From Sipunculus nudus (taxonomy: Eukaryota; Annelida; Sipuncula; Golfingiida; Sipunculidae): a stretch of DNA of 64,000 nt. Made by a program: the position numbers and the translations under genes. This document shows positions 1 through 13,632 of the stretch, in pieces. Position 1 is the stretch's first letter; each line of letters begins with the position of its first letter. Where the stretch lies: positions 4,686,076 through 4,750,075 of the forward strand of contig CM049309.1 in assembly GCA_026874595.1 (NCBI GenBank), read 5' to 3'. A model generated the notes under the pieces. That model made no database searches and was not told the origin of the DNA. It worked only from the letters and a program-made list of their open reading frames with translations.

Positions 1-960
1 TTACAGATATATTTCCTCTAAAATGAAAGTCACATTGTCCCCTGAAATTTTAATGGGAATCACATTTATTTACTGTGATGTGTTATTGGTATATTATAAC
101 ATACTGTTACTGAACAATTTTGACAGGATTTACATGAAATTTGGGAGAAATAGATGTTAGTTTTTTATCATAATAAAATAATTTAATACATTATATCTAG
201 GACCTAACTGTGATCCCGCTGAACTTCATTGCAGTTCTAATCATTCTGAGCTGTCCTATCTTTATGACAGAAGGAGATCACATGCTTTATCTGATTATCT
301 TATCTTATCACAAAGTATCTTGGTATCATGTGCAAAGGAATTAAGAAAACAAGGATTAAAATCTTACTTGTAAGAAATCTCAATATCCCCAATATATATA
401 AAACATTATAAAAAGATGTCAATTGAAAGACATTGGGTCCATTCAGAACTTAACTAAAACCAAGAAGAACTGACAGACTGAAATATTGCAAGAACTGGAA
501 TTTATCTGAAAACAAAATGAACAAAAGAAGCAAAGCTGAAGTTAAAAGACTTGACCAGAATTGGATTAAAACACCCAATTGATTAAGAATGATGAAAATG
601 TACATTTTTTTCTGCATCAGAGTCAAAGATGGAAATAAGTTTCCCATAAATTCAAAATTATTTTACTCTTGTCACCGCTCAGTTGTCTTATGATAACTAC
701 GTAAACTATAAAACTATCACATTGAATTCACATAGGTCTATAACAGATTAAATATTTCTTTGTTGGATACTGTACCTTATTCCACTTATTTTTATTACAG
801 AACTATAAAAATTGAACTTGGTGAAACATTATGTGAAAAATTGAAAATGAAATACCGGTACTAAGATTGAACAAGAAATGGATCAAAATTTAATAAAAAG
901 CAATTACCTTAATGAAATCTTGAAATTAAATGAAAGAAACGAGAAATGATTAATCCTTAC

Positions 961-1081
961 CATCAGGAAGAGTGTTCAAGCGTCTAAGTCGACGAGTAAG
1001 TGTTCCCGGCGAGTCCATCGAGGTCGTGGTCTCCATGGTAGAGCGAGTAGCTCTATACATCCCAGGCCTCTGACTTGCCAT
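961..1081 (-). CDS. Candidate first coding exon of an unidentified gene continuing left
   Basis: On the minus strand an ATG (1081-1079) sits in a good initiation context (A at -3, G at +4). It opens a 40-codon frame that ends at a consensus donor, GTAAGG, in phase 1 (last exonic base G at 961). An in-frame TAA lies a few codons upstream and I see no strong acceptor between it and the ATG, so this reads as a first coding exon. The predicted N-terminus is Ser/Thr/Arg-rich, contains SMDSPGTLTRRLRRLNTLPD, and looks disordered with possible phosphorylation sites. The segment is clearly more GC-rich than its flanks. I do not recognise the family. The next exon must lie beyond base 1 or in the AT-rich 1-960 stretch, where I found none. 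A fortuitous ORF remains possible. Confidence 0.5.
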
Positions 1082-1450
1082 TTTTTTCACATTATCTTAA
1101 ACTATGCAGTTTTGTTTATTAATAGGCCAAGCGAAACTGACAAACTGAACTTCACGGGTACTAAGAGTGTCACTTCGTAATGTTTAACTCTGGTGTCTTC
1201 TGCTGTATTATATAGATGTCCTCTTGAAACTTAAATCCTGTTCTACTACTGTCAAATATTAACACAGCTGACTCTGTCAGTTCACAAACAGCTGGTAATC
1301 ACAGTCAACCCAGTCCGGAGGATGGAGAGGACAAAGTGGTCCTGATGCTGCTCGGTGGTCATAGGAGCATCACCCCCATGGGGGGAAGACCGGGAGGAGA
1401 TGTGCTTGCTCAGACTCCTGCTGCTTCTATATACATGTAGACCTGAGCTG
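1082..1450 (-). promoter_or_regulatory. Possible promoter / 5' UTR of the left-hand minus-strand gene
   Basis: This lies directly upstream of the minus-strand first coding exon. Read on the minus strand, a TATATAGA box-like motif (about 1424-1431) is followed by a GC-richer stretch with a very short upstream ORF starting near 1379. The position and composition suit a promoter and 5' leader. No transcript evidence is available, and TATA motifs are common by chance in AT-rich DNA. Confidence 0.25.
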
Positions 1451-1720
1451 TTCACTGGCAGGGCTGGGCTGTCAGACCAGCAAACCAGCTGGCATAGGCC
1501 ATCCTACAAATACAAACAAGTTCTGTGAGGCTATATCAGTTCTTACTGACCCCTTGTATGTTTTTACAGACATGTAACAGTCTACCATTAACCAACCCCG
1601 CCAATTCATCAAGTCCTTCATGTTTCTTTTAAAATATTTCTGTGAAAAAACCCCCACACACAAGCTCTACAGCTCCAACCTATATCATGATGTGAAAAGG
1701 GGAGCTTTTATCCCATTTAA

Positions 1721-1727
<7 letters not shown>

Positions 1728-1808
<81 letters not shown>
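1728..1808. repeat. (TA)n microsatellite, about 80 bp
   Basis: Nearly perfect alternating TA/AT tract with one or two interruptions, followed by a short GAGA stretch. ORFs reading Ile-Tyr repeats through it on both strands are artefacts. Confidence 0.95.
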
Positions 1809-1814
<6 letters not shown>

Positions 1815-4800
1815 AAGAGAGAGTGAAAAAATGTCAATGCCAACTGAAGTGCTCTCTCTAAATAAAAAGATATGTGTGATTGTCTATGTGTGGATGTCTG
1901 ATGTTTAGTCCTACCTTTTTTATATATACAGTTTGCCTGACTTTTCTGACAAATATTCACACCTGGTAATACCTATGTTATTACCATATATATGTTCACA
2001 TTTTCAATTCAACCTAAAATTTCATCAATACTGACTCATCTGAGGACACAAACTGTGTATGAAGGATCTGTGTGTGATAAATAAATAGGGTTTTTTTTAA
2101 TCCTGGTAATGTTACAAACAATAATGCTCAAATAATGAAATATCAATAAAATATATATAGAAGCTATTATATATAAAGTATGCTGTTAAGCAAATTTCAA
2201 ATGAAAAATCTGTTGAAATATTTAAACCTAAATGAAATATTAGCAGTGTGTTTTCACCTGAACCCTGGACATTAAAAATATTTTAATGGATCAATTTAGC
2301 ATTTAGAAGTTGAAATTTTATAAATTTATTTTAAATTTGGTCAAAATGTTTACACTTGTTAATTTTTTCATGTCGACCAACCGCAGTGAAAATTTGTTTA
2401 CAGGCACCTCTCTATTACCTTATACCAACACCTCTCTATTATGGACAAATACCCAGATCAAATCAACGTCCCTAATAGGGAGGTTCTACTGTATATGAAG
2501 TCACCATCTTTTATTACTGTTTCTATAATTAATTAGGTTCCTGCAATTCTGGACAAATGTAGAGTAGACACATGAGAAACTATACAGTAATTCTATAATG
2601 TACCCCCTGAACAGCTGTGGAAAGCAGACCTCCTACCGGCCTGGTGATCTGTACAATAACATGCTTGTAGCACAGTATCCCTCAGCTTGCTAGGGTCAGC
2701 AGCAGTTCACATCACCTTGCAGTTATAGGATATTTTATTTTTGGCTTAAAATTTTAAGTTTTGTCTTCCATAGCATTTTAAAAGGTTATTACTTTAGTGG
2801 CTTTCACATAAGTTAAGGCCAGCATGCCAGGAAAGCAGAATATATTTTGTTAATCATCTCATAATTATCTCAGACATGATAAAGACATATGATGAAATGT
2901 ACATACTATTATCAAATTAAGTGAATACCTGTTACATATTTTGTGATGGTTTATAAGTACTAGTGCTTATATTATAAGTACTAGTACTGATTGGTGATTT
3001 GGCTGTTTTATTTTCAAAAAGTCCTTGAACTTATTAAAATGGACAATCAAAAATCATGAGGCCACAAATACTTATGAAACACCATTATTAAAATCAAAGG
3101 AATTTTATTTAAGTGCAACTTGCATAAGAAATTCTGACTTGAACAAATTAAAATATGATGCTCATAATTTTTAAAGATGATAAATTTAAGTTTCAAGAAG
3201 TTCAATTTAATTATATATATAATTTTACAAATTATTGTACACTGTGAAGAATACTGTTATGATACAGATAATGATGGTGTGTATAGTGTGTATATTTAAA
3301 AGGAAAAAACAAATTAAAAGACATTGCTTCATATTACTAGAAGTTTGATCATAAGAGCTGACATACCTGGTATGTTACCAAAATGAAGCTATCAAAATTA
3401 GTTAAAAAAATTTACAATCTGGTGTTAATCAGTGTACTCATGGTTCATTCTCCTAAGAAAGATAAAATTACTAAAACCAGTCAATGTTTATCCTAAGCAG
3501 GGTGCACTTTCCTGTGGCACTACACCTATACTGCCATTAACCCACATGATTCCAGAGTAAATGTTCCTGTAGAGGGCCAATTAAGTGGAAAGCCACACTA
3601 ACAGCTGTCTAGTGCAATACTACAATAGCAGAATGCAGCATATGGCGTTAGTCACACAGCGATCTTTTTTTATTTTTTGCCAGATGATGCGTACATGACA
3701 GAATGCCAACAGAGTATGTACCTCTGCAGTAGTAATTAAGATACTTATCATGATTAAGACTGAAACTGAATCAATGCTTTTTTCCAAAACTTTAAACATA
3801 TATGGTAAAACCTGTAAAATAATACACACAGAGAACCAACATGCATTAACAATCCATTACAGACAAGTACTCATGTAGTTCAGGCAATGGACTTTGAATA
3901 TGACTGTTCAAATATATTAAATTCCTAAATTCCCTGACTCACAACAGCAAATTATTTTAAAAGGCAGTTTGGCTGAGCCCCCATGTGTACTTCCAACACA
4001 AAGACCAACTTCATGTTATTGTCTTAATGTTTAAAAGAAAATTAATGAAATCTGAGAGATATTTCAGAATTTATCTTTCATTGTTTAGAGATTATAATGG
4101 TAACTTGAGATTTGTTCAAAGTAACTGATATCACATTTTGCACAGCTGAGAAAACAGGTGGTAAACCATGAATGTCATATAATATCCCTGACTACTTTCT
4201 TTTCAGTAAAACCAATCACCATGGAATGGTCAGAATGTGTAAAAATTTGCACAAAACTTTCACATAGTTCTTACATAAAGTAAAACACATCCTTAAGGAC
4301 AATTTTTTTCAGTGTTGCATAATCAAGTTTTTTATTTAGTGTAATTATTATCTTTAATTGAAATACTTTAAAAAGTGCAATGCAAATGCCTTCCAAAAGT
4401 CAAGCAATGTACTCAATGAAACAGGTTGTGTCTTTAATACACATGAGATATGATTACTAAGCCTTGTATGTTATTATACCAGACAGTCCTACCTTACAGA
4501 CATAACAAAGAATGTTACATCGAAACAGAAACAATCATTAAATTGTTTCCTCCAGCAGCAAAATTCTTAAGGTGATGTTAAAGAAAACATTGACATATGA
4601 ACTTACAGTCTACTTGCTAGTGCTCCACACACACCCAGGTCACCATCCCAGACTCCCACACAACAAATCATGTGCGACCGGTTATATACATCATTCCAAA
4701 GTGGTTACAATACCCGAAAAACAAACACAGTGCACATGTCTACTCTCTGATGATAGATGGCTGACTGACGTTTTTTGACAACACCTGGGCCGATCAATTG

Positions 4801-5134
4801 ATCAATTATCAAAACCTGTGCTGCTAAAAGAGCACTCACCTGTCATAGAAAGCAACTCACTCTGAATCCATCAGATCAAAACCCAGACGAGTCTATCCAC
4901 AGAATTATACATACTTAAATACAAGTCCAGAAGCTGAAGTGTAACATCTGGGATATACACTTGTAGTCCTCTATGAAGGTCTACTTTGACCCACCTGTGC
5001 CATTTGTGATGTAATACCACACCTATGCCTTAACAAGGATCGGTTCCACTTGACCAAAGTCCAGTTTACATACAAGTGACCGCATGAGATCTCTATATTA
5101 AGCTTTTAATTGTAAATTAAGCCTAAACTCACCG

Positions 5135-5209
5135 ATTTAGTTCGCAGATGTTCCTCTGCCCCCACAGGGTCAGGCTTATTGACGTGTAGCCAAGTGTTCA
5201 TACATGGCC
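5135..5209 (-). other. Exon-like segment with GTGAGT donor (possible alternative first exon)
   Basis: On the minus strand an ATG-initiated frame of about 23 codons (ending EEHLRTKS) runs to a consensus GTGAGT donor in phase 0. It lies in a locally GC-richer patch with a TATA-like motif upstream. There is no acceptor, so it could only be a first exon, coding or 5' UTR. Short ORF plus donor combinations arise by chance, so support is weak. Confidence 0.2.
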
Positions 5210-6194
5210 TATATTGTGGGTCGCGTACACCACTGAGCCTGAGACCACTGTTGTGTGTGATCAACTGGTCCTTATGTATACAGGCCCAGTAGAGCATGGG
5301 ACACATACAGGGACCATTTTTAGAGCGCTTCGTGAGTTTGCTGGCTATATGCACAATCGGTGGTGTTAAAATGAAGCAAAGCATAACCTATACACTAAAT
5401 CAGTGGACGCCAGATGTGGGACAGTATGTTCAAGTCTTTATGGTATTTGTGTGCCAAGCTGTCGCAGATAATCCCTCTGCACCATCAGAATTATTTCCAG
5501 GTACAGTCTATATTACCTGTGTTTGTTGGCCATTAGATCTCCTGGCCATTATCAACGGAACAGATCAGAGATCAGCGGGGAGGCTTAACGTCTCCTCCCT
5601 ATCTTCATGTTCATGAAGCTCGTTCGTGATCACAGCTCACCTGTTTCTTATTCAATACCTGGACAGATTCCAAAACAATGGACTGGTCTCTCTCAATATG
5701 AAGTTTTAAATGATAAAATAATCAGAATGGTCTCAGAATGTGTTTAACTTATGGGAAAAAATCAATTTTCTTGGATATATATGATCTGCCAAGGTGTGTC
5801 TTCCCCTTGTAATATACATCCTGGTGATCCATGCATTAAAAACTGCCCGACTCCTTATCTATTTGGGTTAATGGAGATTTTCACAGGAACTTGAGCAACA
5901 CTGCTATTTCCTACCCACCCCCATGCTAATGATAAGCTTCAAATGCTTTAAATGCAGCATCCCTTAAAAATATCACATTTCAAACAATCTTTTATGGTTT
6001 CATTCTGAAAATTCTGACCAAAACAGGGAAAGCTTGAGGCTAGTACCTTTACCTATTACTGAATGAAATATTAGAAACATAATCAGATGTTCAAACATTA
6101 AAATGGGTTATATATGTACACATCAATACATATCCATCCAAATCTACAAAGAAGAAACAGTGAACAGTGAACATTAGGTTTGAGTCTTACTTAC

Positions 6195-6213
6195 TCAAGA
6201 TGAGCGAGCTCAT
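6195..6213 (-). other. Short ATG-to-donor segment (possible alternative first exon)
   Basis: Minus-strand ATG at 6213 followed by five more codons (MSSLIL) and one base, then a GTAAGT donor: phase 1, the same phase as the exon at 961-1081. Too short to carry coding signal by itself. It is listed because it matches the phase needed to splice to the same downstream exon. Confidence 0.15.
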
Positions 6214-7838
6214 GTATCAAAGACCCAGGCTCATGTGAACTCAGAAGGGTGCCGAGGTATAATCCCAAATTAACCTCAAGTAATCAATCTGTAAATCTGA
6301 TAAGGCTACGATTTACTGGTATGGACATACAAGCCCACACACAATGTAAGTGTGAGACGCCTCAGAGAGAAGCGATATTATACCATCAATGCTCACATAC
6401 CATCAATACAGACACTCTCAATTTCAATGTCGTCTTTTGTTATAACTGTCGGGACTAATAAGTTTATGCTCCACTTGCATGAGAGTACCTCAGTGACAGC
6501 GTCATGGCTGCCACTGATTTATTTGCATACTTATGGTAATAATAATCACCCCAGGACAGGTCATGTGTATCTTACGGTTTTATCCCGACTTACCTTTGAC
6601 CTAATTGAACAATTACACATGCACTTAGAAAAAGTCCCCAGGATTCAACTGATGCTAATCCAATAAAACCCCTAGTCATTTAGCACACCTGTAGAGATGA
6701 ATATCCAATCACAATAAATGCTTTATGTTAAGTATACATAATTAACATGAGGATGTGGTAATGATCAGCTGGATGGTGATACTTCTGTAATCACTGTGTA
6801 TCCTGTCAGAGAGCTGCTATTAGTGTCACACTAAGTACTCAACACCACTGAGTGAAAAGATACAGAAACAACTAAGTAACAGTGGTAGTACACATACCTC
6901 AGCTAATTAAAATGCATTTTTTATCCACATGAACTAAAAAAATTCATCAAAATTATCCTTGCATCAGGAATCATCAATGTTAGCACTCAGTCATTATAGT
7001 ACAAACTTTCTGCAACAGATGTCACTACAGTGGTATTTCCTTGTTGGGTGACAGATGTACAAACAGATAAATCATGATTTGGATCAATTCAAAGTTGTCA
7101 CTCTTCATGGTCTTGAGACAAAATATTTAAAATTTATTAAAGGATAATTACAGAAGCTTATTTAATATATCATAATACCAACATATCAAATCTAAAGGAA
7201 ATCTGGGTTGGTGGTGTGGTTGTCCACCAAGAATTTGGTTAAGTTTGCATAGAATGACCCGGTTTTGTGTAAAACAGACTTATATAACATAGTAAACAGA
7301 GAGACAGAAAGAAAGAGCCTCACATGAGTGGAAATTATACAACCGTAATTAATTTTTCAATGAAGGAGAAATTATGAGTATGAAATATTCTAATATCACT
7401 GAACCATTTAATTATAAGTGCCTAGTGCTGTTAAATTACCTCAATAGAATGATTGAAGGTTTTCAGAAATATTGATACTTATGACCACAACACCAAGATG
7501 TCATGAAACCTGTATTGTATGAACTAGTGCCAGTCATGTCATTTAATATTGTATGCAATGTACTTAGAATTGTAAGTGACAGTCTGTAGTGTCCTGAGAA
7601 GTCATATGACCCCTCTTGACCTTTCATGCGACTACTTCAGTCCACTGGACATACATGTATATATGACTCAAGCATAACAATAAAATACTACAGTCACTGT
7701 ATAACTCCCTCATATTTCTTAATAAAAAGAGCAGAATATGTTAAATTATTTGTAATGAATCACTTCTATGGGTGACTCAATGATGTAATATACAACCTCT
7801 ACTGTACCAGTCTCAGAACAATCCACCACAACCTCCTC

Positions 7839-8540
7839 CACTCTGATAATATGACGAGCTCAAATACAGTAAAGCTCTGATAATATGACAAGCTCAAATA
7901 CAGTAAAGCTCTGATAATATGACGAGCTCAAATACAGTAAATCTCTGATAATATGACCAGGTCAAATACAGTAAATCTCTGATGATATGACCAGGTCAAA
8001 TACAGTAAATCTCTGATAATATGACGAGCTAAAATACAGTGAATCTCTGATAATATGACCAGGTCAAATACAGTAAAACTCTGATAATATGACGAGCTAA
8101 AATACAGTAAAACTCTGATAATATGATGAGCTCAAATACAGTAAATCTCTGATAATATGACAAGCTAAAATACAGTAAAACTCTGATAATATGACGAGCT
8201 CAAATGCAGTAAAACTCTGATAATATGACGAGCTCAAATACAGTAAAACTCTGATAATATGACGAGCTCAAATACAGTAAAACTCTGATAATATGACGAG
8301 CTCAAATACAGTAACACTCTGATAATTTGTCCAGCTCAAATACAGTAAAGCTCTGATAATATGACCAGCTCAAATACAGTAAAACTCTGATAATATGACC
8401 AGGTCAAATACAGTAACACTCTGATATTATGACCAGGTCAAATACAGTAAAACTCTGATAATATGACCAGCTCAAATATAGTAAAACTCTGATATTATAC
8501 AAGCTCAAATATAGTAAAGCCCTGATTATTAACTGTAATT
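7839..8540. repeat. 34-bp tandem satellite, about 20 copies
   Basis: A unit of about 34 bp (core CTCTGATAATATGACGAGCT then CAAATACAGTAAA) is repeated head to tail about 20 times with 5-15% divergence. Common variants are at the GACGAGCTC / GACCAGGTC / GACAAGCTC positions. The stretch ACAGTAAAGCTCTGATAATATGAC within the unit resembles the terminal inverted repeat of pogo/Tigger elements. The array may therefore have arisen by amplification of a transposon end. No unique spacers, so it is not a CRISPR array. Confidence 0.95.
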
Positions 8541-11500
8541 CCAGCTCTAGACAAACAGTTGTTTTACCTGGATGCATTAGAATATGCAACAATTCAGGAC
8601 ATCATATGTATTTTAAGATTTTCTGAATTATAATACTGAACAGGCAACGCTTGGCAGTGAGGAATCAGCTTGTGAATTATGAAGAATGTACCAGATGTTT
8701 TATACTGGTCTTTTTAAACAGCAACCTAAATGCTATAACTAAGCTGATATACAGAACCATTTCAGGATCCATTGAAAGAATTTTACTGGTGGTTATAGCA
8801 CTATGACACGCCAGCTTCCAAATATCACACACAAAACATGTCTCCTAAAAGGGAAACAAAACGAAGGCGCAGATTACTGCTGGCACAGTCCTGTCCCAGT
8901 CACTGCCAGCCGACTTACAAAAAGATCTGGATCAGCACCTGTAACAGACCACTAATCCTTCCTTAACTGTGCAAATATAGCAGCCAATGACAGCCGTGTA
9001 CCAGGCAACAACTATGTACCAGTCTACACCAAATAAATAACCATAATACATACATTTAATAAGTTCTATTCATATTTACTATGGTACAGATTTTTAAATG
9101 ATTATGTTGATTCAAAACTTGATGAAATAAACTAATATTGAAATTATTATTTTTTATTATCATTTTTATTATAATTTATAATAATAATAATAATTATTAT
9201 TATTATTGTATTTGCTGTTTATTATTATATATTTTTTCATCTGCAGTGTACATTTCATGTGTGGAACAATATGACAACATGCTGACACAAGCCTTTAAGC
9301 TTGCTGCTTCAAAACTAGGTCTAAGCCATTTTGAATGCAAATGAAGCATTCACACAGGACTTTAGCGGGACAGATAATTTGACTCGCATTGGAAAAGGTT
9401 TGAAACCACCTCCTTAGCTGGATTCAAACTGTTTTGGCTGAAATGTATCGAAAAATGCTTTGGACTACCAAGTGAATAATTAATTTGTATTAAAAATGGT
9501 TTCAAACTGTTTTGCATTCGATCACCATGTAAAAGGGGTTCTATATGCATGTTCAACAAGCCTGGAGCCAGTGAAAATTTGTCAATAATGGTAATAAGAT
9601 CGTCAGTTTACAATGTTAAAATGAGTTTTACCTTGAAACTGTAGCATCCTCTCCCAAGTGTCAAGGAAGCTGTTTGATGAGCATGGTGAACTATGATTTT
9701 ATAACTATATTACTAATGACAGTGGCATCCAGTGAGCTGTGAAAACTTGTTATAACAAATGTGTGGACACAAAGACTAGCTGTATAGTAATAGTAATATA
9801 GTACTGGTATTATCACAGTGAAGGTTACTTCATGCCTGAATTAACACATGAATGCCCATAGAACAGTCAGCCTAAAACTATGTACACCTTAATGGGACAG
9901 AACACAAAGATAGTCAATTGTATATACCTTAACTACATAGGTTTTTTGTTGCTTTACATATTGGATGTCCTCACTACTTTTTTTTTACAAACATAGTTTT
10001 AATATTTCAGTTTTAGATTTTGTGTGAAAAACTGACAAGACTTCATGACATGTGGAATCACTAATTTATATATTAATGTGTGTGGTATGAAAATTAATTA
10101 AGTTATGACACTCTGTGTCAACAAATCATGAAATATAAACAAAGAGCTGGGATATATTCTACCTATTGTTTACTTTTAAAGAAATAAAAACATCCCAAGG
10201 AAATTATATCATTGCCATGCATTATATATACATTTTACGTGATTGCCTCATGTCTAAGGCCTATATTCAACAGGTTAACATATGAATACTAGTTTACACC
10301 AAACATTTTGTGGGAAATAAGACTAATAGCACAGCTAAATGGGATGTCATTTAATACTGTTTCCTAAATCATTTCAACCAATATTAAATCTACTATATAT
10401 AATATCACAGTCAGATAAAATATTGTGACCTAGAGGATAATTCATTCAGGGGATACCTTGTAAGTTTCCCTTTCACTGATGTGACCAGACCAGTAATTAT
10501 TTCTGTGTTAACCCTGTTACTTTCCTGGGCATGCTTACCCCGCAAGGATCAAATATATCATATGACCTTTAAGTAATGAAAAATGGCATGCTTCTCATGC
10601 AACATCACAACACACTTAAAGTGTGTCAATATTTGCACCTTCTACATATGGTCCTGCTTCACTATGACCAACACATCAGGAGACTTGATAAGTCTGTAAG
10701 GCTACTGTGGTCAGTAACCAGTACCCCACACCTGGTCTACATCACCTACTAACCTGGCGGCACCTCTCACAAATTGACCCTTTTTTTCCCCAAAGTTTAC
10801 CTTACAGGTCCAAAAATTTAAGCAATTTACCTGGTGCAACAGTTCAGCATAACTCAGACACTTATATCAACTGGGAACTTGTAATTCAGAGATAAAGGAA
10901 AATTATACATGAAAATTATATTCCACTGGCGTTCAAAATTGTGTTTTTACCCATAGCTTGCAGAAAATAGATCACAGTACCCTTAATTCAAGTTTTAAAG
11001 GAGACCTTACACGTCCCTGAGTGTTGAGACTTAGATCAACAGGCACAATTTTGCTAAAAGACAGGAAGCACTGCCAAAGGATAGATGGAAGGCCAACAAG
11101 CAAGACACATTATTAGAATTCTGAAAATAAAATCAGCTGAAAAAAATAGCCAGATACTGACTTGAATCATGTCCTAATTTGTTAAAATAATTTAACACTT
11201 TCCAATTACATCAGTGCTTGTCATAAGATTGTTTAATCCATATGGCAAATTAGATAAAGAGCACAATTAACATATGTTTAATACAATTATGCTCAGATTT
11301 TAATCAAATTTTTCTTGCAAGAAAAATCATATTTCAACAAATTTTATTTGAATCTGTGCATACCTTGACAACACAAAAACAGACAGACTAGGGTGGCAGG
11401 ATAACAATACACCCTAGACAGTAGTTGAGAGCACACACCTCCATCATACAAGTATAAGTTCTTTTAACAAGCTTAGATATGCATGCATAAGTCTTGAGTG

Positions 11501-12133
11501 AAATGTTTGTAGTTAACTGATCATTGTGTACTTTTAGTGTGAATAAGGATCATGATTATCATACTTCATCATGCATGATCACAACAGCTGAACATACAGT
11601 GACAAAGCTTGTATTCAGAGTGGAGTCACCTTCACTGTTCACAAAAGGTGCTCAGATAATACAGAGACTTCATGAACGAAAATCAGCTCACTTTGAACAG
11701 CAGTGTCTCTGTATATGAAATGATCATGACATATTTATTATAAAAAGCATTTTCACCCTACAGGTCTGAATATGAAGTTAGTGGTTACAGTTTCTATAAT
11801 CCAGCTGTCAGGTCACCAAATCAACAACAGAAGGTACTAGCTGTGCACTGCTTATGAATTTGCTGAAGAGATCATTTAAACAAGTTTTTTTTGTAAGTTT
11901 TGTTACATGAAAACAGAGTCCTGATCATGATATATAATATTCTTATCTGTGAATTCATGCAATGAAGAACTCCAGAAGTTTGGTGAGCATATATGACAAA
12001 TTTCTCAACCCATATATTAATATTATTCCCACTATCAAATCCTTTAAAAGATCATCTTGTTGATGAATACTCCAGTATTGAAATATGATCTTGTATATAT
12101 TTTTAAAAATTGTGTACACAATGATATTTAAAA
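8541..12133. other. Non-coding AT-rich DNA
   Basis: No supported exon on either strand. It holds an AT-only simple stretch of TTA/ATA repeats at about 9138-9235 and a short minus-strand ATG-to-donor segment at 9632-9647 (five codons plus G, phase 1). That segment could be another alternative first exon but is too short to judge. Nothing else stands out. Confidence 0.4.
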
Positions 12134-12180
12134 TAGGGGATGGACAAACTACAGCCCATGGGCCACATGGCCCGTGAGGT
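12134..12180. mobile_element. hAT-like transposon terminus (remnant)
   Basis: The sequence AGGGGATGGACAAACTACAG followed by CCCATGGGCC resembles the terminal inverted repeat of hAT (Charlie-type) elements, which typically begin CAGGGGTGGGCAAAC. I could not find a convincing opposite terminus or 8-bp target duplication, so this is a degenerate or solo end at best. Confidence 0.3.
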
Positions 12181-13309
12181 CTATTTGTAAGGCCTGCATT
12201 TTGAAGTTCTTTTTAATTTGATCAGTCCCTGGTACATTCCTGTTAGACAGAAATAACATTTCACCAACTTTGTATTAAAAATTTTTATTTAAAGTCTTCT
12301 AATATAAATCAATAATGTAAATTAATATGTATTAAAAATGATGTTATCCCAACAATCCATTATACATGCAATGAAGAATAACTGTAGGCCTATTTTTTTT
12401 TTTTTTTTTTTTTTTTTGTTTTTCTTTTCTTGTGTTGAACACAGCCCACAAGTGAACTCAGGAATGACCATGTGGACTTCAGGGAGAAACGTATGAGGAG
12501 GTCTGACTTAAAAGGACAGCTTACTTGAAGCTGAGAACAAACTAACATAGCAACAGTCATGATTTCAGAATTATCAAATGTTTAACCGTGTGTGGAACAC
12601 ATGACCAACTGATGCAAAATATCATGCACCTCAAAAGGCAATTATTTCATATTTGTCCCACATCTGGGGTGCCCAATCAGTGGCCAGAGTATGTGACGAC
12701 CCTGCAAGGTTTGTACCATTTATCAGTCTGCTGCTAATAGAACCTGGCACAAAATCTGACCAGGATTGTATTTGTTCTGCCACGGAATGCACCAAGCCTC
12801 ATGTGCGTGTACTTGACAGAAAAACCAAGGTATGCCACACCTGTTACTGATCTGCTTAACAAACAGGTGTACAAGCTTAAGCTGTCCCTGATGGTCTGTC
12901 AGCATGCACATCCTCCGCAAGGTTAACATCCAACATGTAGCTTCATTCACATAAACATGCAGTGAAAACTATGTAATCCAGACTACTACAATCTGAACAG
13001 TCTAGTGTAAGTCAGAGAAATGACGAAAATTCTTATTTGAGAAAGCAATGGTTTGAGCAGCCAGGGCATACATAAATATTAAAAATTCTCAATATGGATG
13101 ACTTTAACTTGCTTAATGTTGTATTCATTATGAAAAAAACAGAGATCTTTAATTTGTCTGACTGACTGAAGATTAAGCCCTCCGAGCACTCTAGTTAGAA
13201 TCATTTTAGACTTGTTCCCACGGTGCTCCCTAGGCATAACATTTTGATTGGAGTCAAAGACACAGATGCCACCAAGCCAAGCGGACATTCATTTCAGCCA
13301 CCAGTGTGC

Positions 13310-13333
13310 GGGGGGGGGGGGGGGGGGGGGGGG
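13310..13333. repeat. Poly-G run of 24
   Basis: Uninterrupted 24 G. It gives artefactual proline or glycine runs in overlapping frames and could form G-quadruplex structures. It is adjacent to the minus-strand exon-like ORF at 13.4-13.6 kb. Confidence 0.9.
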
Positions 13334-13439
13334 TAAGCAAGAGGAGGATATGAAGAGACCAGAGAGCAGCAGCATCCACAGGTACAACTCATAAAACTGA
13401 GCACCTGAGAACAGACACAGCAGCACAGCCCACGCCCAC

Positions 13440-13632
13440 CAAGAATCCCCGCAGAACACTCTGAGTTGGCATCGCTAATATCATCATCAGCTTCTTTTAT
13501 CTGTGCAAGGCATGGTTTTAGCTCTTTGACCTCTGACCTCATTAAATACTTGCAAATTTTGCCAACAATCATATGAAGGTGAGAGACTTCACTGTAAATC
13601 CCCATAGGGAGTGTGATTTCAAAATCAATCAA
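13440..13632 (-). other. Exon-like minus-strand ORF, family not recognised
   Basis: The minus-strand frame has good coding-like composition: it reads ...GKICKYLMRSEVKELKPC... and later IKEADDDISDANSECSAGIL, charged and free of low complexity. An acceptor-like TTTACAG (ending near 13576) precedes the stretch, and weak donors lie near 13440. Beyond that the frame runs into CCC/VCS and a proline run from the poly-G tract, which is not credible protein. It could be an internal exon of a minus-strand gene, a decayed pseudoexon, or chance. I cannot assign a family. Confidence 0.25.

Larger units (their letters stand above)
1810..7838. other. AT-rich non-coding stretch with scattered repeat remnants
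   Basis: I see no internal exons with acceptor, open frame and donor. A Tigger/pogo-like inverted terminal sequence is visible at about 2470-2492 (GGGAGGTTCTACTGTATAT). Two minus-strand segments with good donors (near 5.13 and 6.19 kb) are listed separately. The remainder has no recognisable feature. It may be intron or upstream DNA of the left-hand gene. Confidence 0.5.

Noticed and set aside
5296-5616. Plus-strand 106-codon ORF
   Set aside because: No recognised domain, no supporting splice context, and it overlaps a better minus-strand exon-like segment in antisense.
7839-8540. CRISPR array
   Set aside because: Head-to-tail satellite without distinct repeat and unique spacer segments, in a eukaryotic context.
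12653-12950. Overlapping 65- and 75-codon ORFs on opposite strands
   Set aside because: No splice signals, no recognisable motif, and both strands open over the same bases. Treated as chance.
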